From: Asterias amurensis
Lineage: Eukaryota; Echinodermata; Asteroidea; Forcipulatida; Asteriidae
Direction of reading: 5' to 3'
NCBI RefSeq assembly: GCF_032118995.1
Contig: NC_092650.1
Coordinates: 24,624,001-24,688,000, forward strand
Length of the DNA stretch: 64,000 nt
The notes below the pieces were generated by a model. The model searched no databases, was not told where the DNA came from, and saw nothing but the letters and a program-made list of their open reading frames with translations. Each line of letters starts with the position of its first letter. The stretch's first letter is position 1. The translations under genes were made by a program, and so were the position numbers. Below are positions 57,395-64,000 of this stretch, piece after piece.

Positions 57395-57720
57395 TAACTT
57401 GGCGATATATATCGCGATAAATATCGCGAAAGTTATCGCGATAATAACCGCCATTTCTGTCATGGTTATTATAGCGACAGTTATATCGATAGTTATCGAA
57501 AAAGTTATTGCAATAATAACCGCGATAACTATCGCGATAACTATCGCGACAGTTATCGCGATAAATTTTGTGATAAATGTTGCGGTTATTATTGCAATAC
57601 TTATCGCGACAGTTATTGCGATAACTAATCCCGATTATTAGCGCAATTATTATTGCGATAATATCGCCAAATTGTTTGCGATTATAACCGTGCTAACAGC
57701 CGCCATAACTACCGCAATGC
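57395..57720. repeat. GCGATAA/TTATCGC array
   Basis: Dense, irregular alternation of TTATCGCGATAA, ATCGCGACAGTTATC and GCAATAATAACCGC words, self-complementary at many offsets. The 88-codon Ile/Ala-rich ORF over it is a composition artefact. Confidence 0.8.
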
Positions 57721-57739
57721 AATAACTATCCCAACAAAT

Positions 57740-57990
57740 ATCTACAGATACAAATCTCGACGAAAGCAAAACCTGTTCCGACAGAAGGTCGAAACAGCTA
57801 ATAATAAAACAAATAATAAAACACGGACGAAATCAATACCTGTTCCGACCTCATAAAAAATATAAAAATATTGACAAAACAATACCTGTTCCGACAGTAG
57901 GTCGGCACGTCTTATAATAAAAAATATAGAAATCTGGACGAACAGCTAATCAAAAATATTAAAATCTCGACGAAAACAATACGTGTCCCG
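57740..57990. repeat. CTGTTCCGACAG / TCTCGACGAAA tandem repeat
   Basis: Three to four diverged units of about 65-75 bp with AAACCTGTTCCGACAG, AGGTCG, CTAATAATAAAA and AAATCTCGACGAAA. It ends about 60 bp before the exon 1 relic F. Confidence 0.65.
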
Positions 57991-58050
57991 ACAGTAGTAG
58001 AAGCTTTCACTTTGTGTACTTCGTGTTTGTGGACTCCCTCATAACCAACC

Positions 58051-58164
58051 ATGAAGCTACTCTTGCTGTGTCTGTTTGTGGCCGCTGCCAACAACGCCCC
58101 TGCTCCTATTTACATGGCCCAGCGACGTGGCATTCCCAACAGCTTCATCATGAAGGCTAAAAAG
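58051..58164 (+). pseudogene. Gene F: isolated S8 protease exon 1
   Basis: A 38-codon exon: signal peptide MKLLLLCLFVAAANNAPA, then [14 protein letters not shown] and MKAKK, with donor GTAACT after 58164. It has one Lys codon more than the other copies. The sequence before the ATG (GTGGACTCCCTCATAACCAACC) matches the leader of D, E and G. No TATA-leader unit lies upstream and no exon 2 is found before gene G at 61.9 kb, so it is a fragment left by duplication. Confidence 0.75.
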
Positions 58165-58179
58165 GTAACTAATAAGGGA

Positions 58180-58320
58180 ATAAAAGGGTAGCGACTAGTT
58201 ATTTCACGGCCGTTTAAAACAGGCAAGGTCGAATTGCCGTGTGATAAACGCCCTTTATCACCCGGCAGTTTGACCCTGCAAGTTTTAAACGTTTTTACCC
58301 TTTTATTTTCATTCATAAAT
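58180..58320. repeat. Palindrome with AACGGCCGTTT-type arms
   Basis: GAATAAAAGGGTAGCGACTA and TTTACCCTTTTATTTTCATT face each other, with ACGGCCGTTTAAAAC and GTTTTAAACG inside. Related sequence flanks the FB2 copy near 21285-21540. Confidence 0.5.
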
Positions 58321-60960
58321 GTCTGTTGTTGGTTAAAAGGCGTAATAAAGTAAGAAATTCTGTAAAACTTATCCGTTTCCGACGTGCTTGAGCTCGTCGA
58401 CGTCCGTGCGTTGCATTGTGATGACTGAGACGCATATTTCAGACAGTTTCAGGTTATGTTCGTGCGCAGGCGCGTATGGTATTGGTGCAACCCGTTTTGG
58501 TTTTCTTTTCACACACAGCGCGGCTAACTCACCAACAGCGCCTGCATCGCCCGTAACAAGAAACGTCTTGCACCAAAACTAGCGCGGAGTATCCGCTTAC
58601 AACCAGTTATACCCCAAGTGACGCGCTCTCCACCAAGGGAATGGCAAAACTGTCTGAGGTATTTATCAATGTCCACTTATTCTTAAAAAACTCCCCATTC
58701 TGATAGAAAACCCTGTTTTGTGAGAGTTAATTCCCAACTGGATTTTCAGGGCTACGACCAATAGCATAGCCTTGATCAAGGCTGTTGACGTACTGTTCCC
58801 CGGCCCGGTTCGCGGCACACGCATGCAGTGCATACACAAATGTACATTACCATACATTGTACAGCGCGAGAACAGTATAGCGTAGTCGTGAGAACGGTCG
58901 TGTCTTTGTATTTTCAACCTCAAACACGTGGCTCAAACAACAGCCTTGATGGGTTTGTAAAGCTTTATCGGAATTCCGATAAAAGGGTATTCATGATGTG
59001 GGCGTGTCATTCTAAACATTGGCCAGTCACAGGCGCGATTGAGAATGACGTATTACTGCGAGCAATCATGCCACGTCCATGTGTGTGTACGCTGTACGCT
59101 AGCTGTATATGTACATGTACTGTACTACGTGCTTTTTATAGCAGTGTCGGGAGCGTGGTTTATATTATTAGCTATGATTGTAAGGGGTCTGAATGCGCTG
59201 CCGGACGGGTGAGCCGGACATGACTCGCCCGGTCGGTAATGGTGTTGAACAACTTCGAACAACTTCCGTTGTCTCGCGTTTCATTATAACACGAGGACTA
59301 GCATCATAATTACAACGTAGCTGGTAGATTTGTCCCTGAATTGGAAGCTGCTGTACTATAGGTGTAACGTTGTAGTGGAGTACTAGTAGTATGGCAAGAG
59401 TTAGTTTATGAAATTGAACTTTATTTGTAGTTGTTGTTCAGCCACACGCCATCTTCTACCGTCTGTCGACAACACATATTTTCGATCCCCAACTTTGATT
59501 TACCGCGAGAAACGTAATGAATAATATATGTCTACATTAAGACAAAATAAACAGCTGGGTTTCTTATCTCATCTGCTGGTCTGTGCTTGTGCTTCAAGGG
59601 GATGGGGTGTGTTGTACTGTCATATGCCCAACACCTAAGAATTCTTACCAAGTAGCCATCTTGCCGGAAACCCATGACACCTGGATACTTTTTTAACCTT
59701 TCTCAAACACATTTCACATGGTCTAATTTTCTTCCTTCTATTTCTAAACCCATGATTGATGCATTAAACGCGGTTGTTATATTTTGTTGAAAGTTTCTGT
59801 AGTTGTGTTGCAAATTATACACCACTTATTTCCAGCGACTTACAGTTTTGTTTTACTAGTAGGATTTTCTCCCTCGCCCGCCGCCATTATTGCAACTATA
59901 CTACAGCCACTGCTTGTTTACAATACGTCGACGAGCACATGCGTGCGAGTGCTTGCAGAACAACGTTGTGATTGACATCGCAGCGAGAGTTTATAGGTCA
60001 ACCAACAACCAATGAGAACCGTTGTTAGTAAACATTAGCATAATGAGCTCCGCCCTAAATTTTGGCAGATACAAAACCATCAAGGCGCTACTTGGGAGGT
60101 ACCCATGTACCGTAAGTGTACCGTATACAGATGGTACATGTACATGTACAGTAAGTATGTGTACATACGCTATAGTACACGTATTATATGCACTGTGTTA
60201 TGGATGGGGGTGCGCTGGCGGAATGGGAGACTTTTCAAAAGCTCTGCCACTAGAGGGCAGCAGACCTACCAGGTAAGGGTGCACAACTCCTATACCAAAC
60301 AATGGTAAATGCTACAAATTCAAAAACACTCAAAAAATATTTAGAAGTCTCTCAACCTCTTGAAAACTAAATCAGATACATTGTCATACACTAAACTTCA
60401 GATTTCTTCTCAATTTTTTTGTAGGTCAGCATTTTGGAATTTTTGCTAATTACCCTAGAAGAAACACTCCCAAAACCTCATGCACACCGCTTGTTATCAT
60501 AGGGGAACTCGTGTCCAGTACGTCCTGTTCCAGAACAGTGCGGTTTATGCTGGCATTGTGTTATGAAAAACAAAATACAGTTTGGCTAAATCTAAATACA
60601 AAATCAAAAACACGCAAAACACATGGTATTTGCTGTCAGTGACCGTCACTCATGCTTCTCCTATTCCTAAGTTGTTGACATTACCTGGTGAAGAGCGCCC
60701 TCTCTTGGTAAATGGCAGATAGTGTAAAGTTTCCCATTCAGTGATGGAGACTGGGATTTTGCAGATCGCGGCTGGCTGTAGCGCCTTGATCAAGGTTACC
60801 AATAGCATGGCTAATATCTTTTTCCATTAACAAAATATTACTTCGGAAATAATACTTTTAAAATGCTTTAAAACTACCGAAACCTACTCTACTTCTTAAA
60901 AAACCCAGTAACTTTTCATTGCCTATGGTTTTAAGAGCGATTACCAAAAGCGACTCCCTT
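58321..60960. other. Unit-2-specific sequence, no gene seen
   Basis: Not represented in unit 1. Contains GTACATGTAC palindromes (about 60110-60165) and AGAGGGCGC-type motifs; ORFs up to 131 codons show no recognisable domain. Confidence 0.45.
60247..60260 (+). promoter_or_regulatory. CTCF-like motif
   Basis: CCACTAGAGGGCAG fits the CTCF core consensus CCASYAGRKGGCRS at every position. A 14-mer match alone is weak evidence; related AGAGGGCGC words occur in MITEs across the window. Confidence 0.2.
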
Positions 60961-61410
60961 CGAAGCCCGGTTCAATGAATAATTTGCTCAACCTCCTGCA
61001 AAACATTCGCTGCGAAAATAGGACTGTGGCGCCAAAATTCGTATCGCATTCGCAGGAAGCTAATGCTACTCTCTCACACTAGGGAGAGTATGCTATAGCC
61101 AATGTGCTTACAAACGGAAATGTTTAACAATCGCTCAAACTTCGCAACATTCGCCGTGTCTTCATAAGCGTCGGTAAGAAATTCGCTACGTTCACAAGAC
61201 ATTCTCCACCTCCTTAAGCCCGGTTCATACTTCCTGCGAATGCGAATGCGATACGAATGTTGACGTCACAAATTCGCAACGATTAATTCGCAGCAGTTCA
61301 ACTATAACTCACTTGCGAATATCGGTGCGAAAGGAGGGTTGTGGCGTCCCATTCACGTCAAATTCGCTTCGCATTCGCATTCGCAGGAAGTATGAACCGG
61401 GCTTTACGAT
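60961..61410. repeat. CCCGGTTCATACTTCCTGCGAATGCG foldback family
   Basis: A complete foldback at about 61215-61405 has arms AAGCCCGGTTCATACTTCCT and inverse, with repeated GCGAATGCGA words. A partial copy is at 60961-61065 (AAGCCCGGTTCAATG to TCGCATTCGCAGGAAG). Further ATTCGCCGTG/CGTAAG words run to about 61750. Confidence 0.7.
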
Positions 61411-61877
61411 GATCGGTCAATTTATGTTGCTCTCACACGGCGAATATGCTAGCGAATATGCTATCGGAAGGACATATTATTTGACAATCGCTCAAACATC
61501 GCAGCATTCGCCGTGTATTCGTAAGGGTTAGTAACAAATTCGGAACGTTCACAAGTTATTCCCCACCTCCTTACGAAGATCGGTCAATTTAAAAACAAGT
61601 TTCTAAATGTCAGCGAATGTTGCGAAGACGGTCATTCGCCGTCGATTTTCGTAAGCATTTGTAACGTTAGTAAAGCGTGCGTAAGCGTTGGCAACGTTCG
61701 TAAAGGCATTGTCAAGTGTTGGTAGGCGTTCGTAATATGTTCGTAAGATATTGGTAAGGAGAGGGCCGACTGAGGACGATCGAGGGGTGAGACCGAGATG
61801 TTCACTATCTAACCGCCATTTTGGACGAATTCAACGCGAAATTCAAATTATCATCTTCGCAAGAACGTTCGCCACTC

Positions 61878-62241
61878 TGTGGGGAATGTTACTTCACTCC
61901 ATTGTCCCTTTACTTAGCCTATTCGTGAACTTGGTAAAAAAATAATCTTACGTCGAAAACGTGTAAACAGCTGATGACATTCTCAAAAACATGATAAAAC
62001 TTGTCAATAGGCCAATGGTTTTACATTAAAACCCTGATAAAGGTCATATAGGGAAAGCCTGCTTACCTTTTATCAAACATCTGCTTGGTTCAAAACAATC
62101 ATATCTATGATTTTGAAATAAATGTATCTTTCCTTTGTCTTTCTTGTGTAAACAATAAGTTGATAAAATCGACACTCAGACAGTATAAATAACCCCCCTT
62201 AAACAGCTATTCTTCACTCTGAAACATCGCCTTCCTGACTG
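61878..62241 (+). promoter_or_regulatory. Gene G promoter and noncoding first exon
   Basis: TATAAATA at 62184-62191; leader ends CGCCTTCCTGACTG|GTAAGTTG (donor after 62241). Upstream GATA and GTGTAAACAATAAGTTGATA block as in D. Unit homology with D resumes at about 61878 (GAATGTTACTTCACTCC). Confidence 0.6.
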
Positions 62242-62841
62242 GTAAGTTGGCTTTATTTTGTTCAGCATAACTACAGTTCTTTTAGTTTGCTTTTCAGCTC
62301 TGTGTCCGCGGCTCGACTCCAGGCGTGGAAAGAAGCCCCGTTTGGGGGTGGGGTTTTAAAGGAACTGGACACTGTTGGTTACTACTCTATTGTAAATAGT
62401 GTTTAACACAGAAACTTCATTGGTAACGAGCATTTAAGAGCTATTGATAGCATAAAACATTATGAGAAACGGCACCTTCTGATGTAAACGTAGAGATTGT
62501 TTTTTAGAAAGAGGTAATTGCTCACTTCAGCAGAAGCCTTTTAATATGTATCTGAAAACACACAAAGTTGTGCAACAAGGGTGTTTTTTTCTTTCACTAT
62601 TCTCTTCCAACTTCGATGACCAATCGAGCACAAACGTACACAGGTTTGTTATTTTAGGCATAAATATGTTGGGATACACCGAGTTAAAAGACTGGACTTC
62701 AACCATTACTGTAGCTACACGCAAGTGAGTTATTACTTTACAGTAACATTTCAGCAATATTATGAATTTTAATTTGCTCTACCAAAATCAAACTTTTGAT
62801 TCAACCGTTCTCATAGTAAGCCGACTCCCTCATATTCAACC

Positions 62842-63667
62842 ATGAAGCTACTCTTGTTGTGTCTGTGTGTGGCCGCTGCCAACGCCGCCCTTGCTCCAAT
62901 TTACATGTCCCAGCGACGTGGAATTCCAAACAGCTTCATCATCAAAGCTAAGGTATTGTTATATTGCTTGATAACAGGGAATTTGAAGACAATATGAAGT
63001 CGTTTTGGTCTTGATTAGCACTCCCCATGGCACCATGGAAAGTTTGCAACACAATGGAACTGAACAGTCGTATAAAAAACATCCAGATATTCTGGTTGAA
63101 TTAAACAAAGGCTTAACAAGTTTTGTGGTTTAGAGCACAGCTGTCTCCCCCAAAAAAACTTTGAGAATAAATTCACACCCAAAAAACAAGTAATTGTGCC
63201 TGTTTAAGAGTGAGTCTCTTGTGTTCAAATTTGAAGAAAAAAAAATCATTAGGATTGTTCTGTAATTTTTAAATAACTTCTTATACTGAGTTTTTTTTTT
63301 AATTGTAGTTTTCTGATGGCATTATTGTCAATTATTAGCATGTGTCGATAAATGAAACCTACGTGGTCGAATGTTTAAGAAAGAAAATAAATATATATAT
63401 ATATATATATATATGTAGTTTTACTAATATCGCCTCGCATGGGTTAGGTTTTCAGTTGTACCTGAACCGTTGCTTGAATTAAATAAAAAGCTACTTTTTT
63501 GGATGCTTTCATCTTTCACCTCACAGGATGCATCCGTGTTGGACCAGCTAGAGAAGGATATACTCGGCGAGTTTCAGACCATGCGAATGCCGACCCCGAA
63601 GGTGTCCAAGATCCGTGATCTGATTCCCGTTTTGAATCTACCAATCCCACCTCATCTTATCAATATT
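62842..63667 (+). CDS. Gene G: S8 protease, exons 1-2 (continues past window)
   Basis: Exon 1 (62842-62952) encodes the signal peptide [18 protein letters not shown] and the first propeptide residues, with MSQRRG where other copies have MAQRRG. Exon 2 (63527-63667) encodes DASVLDQLEKD to HLINI. Both donors (GTATTG, GTAAGT) and the TCACAG acceptor are usable. It is the unit-2 partner of pseudogene D but lacks the Penelope-like insertion in intron 1. Whether it kept exon 3 and the catalytic His must be read beyond base 64000. Confidence 0.75.
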
Positions 63668-64000
63668 GTAAGTCATAAGATTGACAGGTGCACCACCAAT
63701 GTAGGTGTGTCACCTCTGATCCAATTGAGTTTTCTGAATAAATAAAAACTCGCCTGAGATCAAAGATTCACATAAAACTTACACGGTATAATGATAATGA
63801 TAGTGGAAAACATCCTTTAAAATATTTCTGTCTGAAATGTCATATTGGATGAGCAATAAAGAACATTATATAACACCCAAGCAGATCCTTGCCATTTGAT
63901 TGGAGGATTGTCCGTCACGTGATAGCAAATAAAAGTACCATTGCACGCTGAGTCACTCACCGTGCTTTTTCGTTCCATCCGAAAAGTACCATTGCACGCT

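Larger units (their letters stand above)
45284..64000. repeat. Tandem segmental duplication, unit 2 (genes E, F and G), runs off the window
   Basis: Homologous to 24884 onward. It contains gene E (paired with C) and gene G (paired with D); the intron 2 sequence of G still matches D at the window end. Unit-specific additions are the two LTR-like insertions, a MITE in E intron 7, and about 4.5 kb (57330-61870) including the exon 1 relic F. Confidence 0.8.

Noticed and set aside
57375-57641. 88-codon hydrophobic Ile/Ala ORF that resembles a membrane protein
   Set aside because: Produced by the GCGATAA array; composition is dictated by the repeat.
57395-57720. CRISPR-like array
   Set aside because: Irregular self-complementary words without constant repeat and unique spacers, in a eukaryotic genome.
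58828-59223. 131-codon plus-strand ORF in the unit-2-specific region
   Set aside because: No domain, signal or paralogue; low-complexity Cys/Tyr content from TGTACATGTAC-type repeats.

Overview
The window is eukaryotic: AT-rich, intron-bearing and dense in short palindromic (foldback) transposons. From the repeat families and the protein sequences I infer a deuterostome invertebrate, most likely an echinoderm and probably a sea star. That assignment is recognition, not a database result.

The genes form one cluster of secreted subtilisin-like serine endopeptidases (MEROPS S8, proteinase K-like, with an I9 propeptide). Seven copies or remnants, lettered here, are arranged divergently: A and B on the minus strand (1.2-20 kb), then C, D, E, F and G on the plus strand (25-64 kb). 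C and E are complete 371-residue genes with eight coding exons. B is complete in all exons and splice sites but has a 1-nt deletion in exon 2. D is a pseudogene: exon 3 and exons 5-8 are missing, the catalytic His has become Asp, and the exon 4 donor is degraded. F is a lone exon 1. A and G run toward the window edges and show only exons 1-2. All but F have a TATA box and a short noncoding first exon ending CTTCCTGACTG or close to it (CTTCCTGACCG in B). In B, C and E the last coding exon is only a Leu codon plus stop.

C and D (about 24.9-45.3 kb) were duplicated in tandem to give E and G (about 45.3 kb to beyond the window end). The two units can be compared as filled and empty sites. This identifies a 1.63-kb solo-LTR-like insertion (45.3-46.9 kb), a 0.69-kb solo-LTR-like insertion (55.9-56.6 kb), a 5'-truncated Penelope-like retroelement inside D intron 1, a foldback MITE in E intron 7, and a 4.1-kb giant foldback element found only in unit 1.

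The rest is repeats. I name the recurrent families FB1 (ends AAAGGAACACGTTGCC), FB2 (GGTGCGTTCGTTTAGC), FB3 (CACTATTGGTAATT), FB4 (ATAGACCTTATGCA), FB5 (GGATTTCACAAAGAGTTA) and FB6 (AGGTTTTCCCCGGCC). There are also tRNA-derived SINEs, a perfect 21 x 12-bp minisatellite, a GCGATAA-rich array and an AAC microsatellite. Apart from the Penelope-like fragment, I see no other convincing protein-coding gene.

Functionally the cluster looks like an expanded set of extracellular digestive proteases. Shared GATA and forkhead-like sites before the TATA boxes would fit gut expression. That is inference from sequence.
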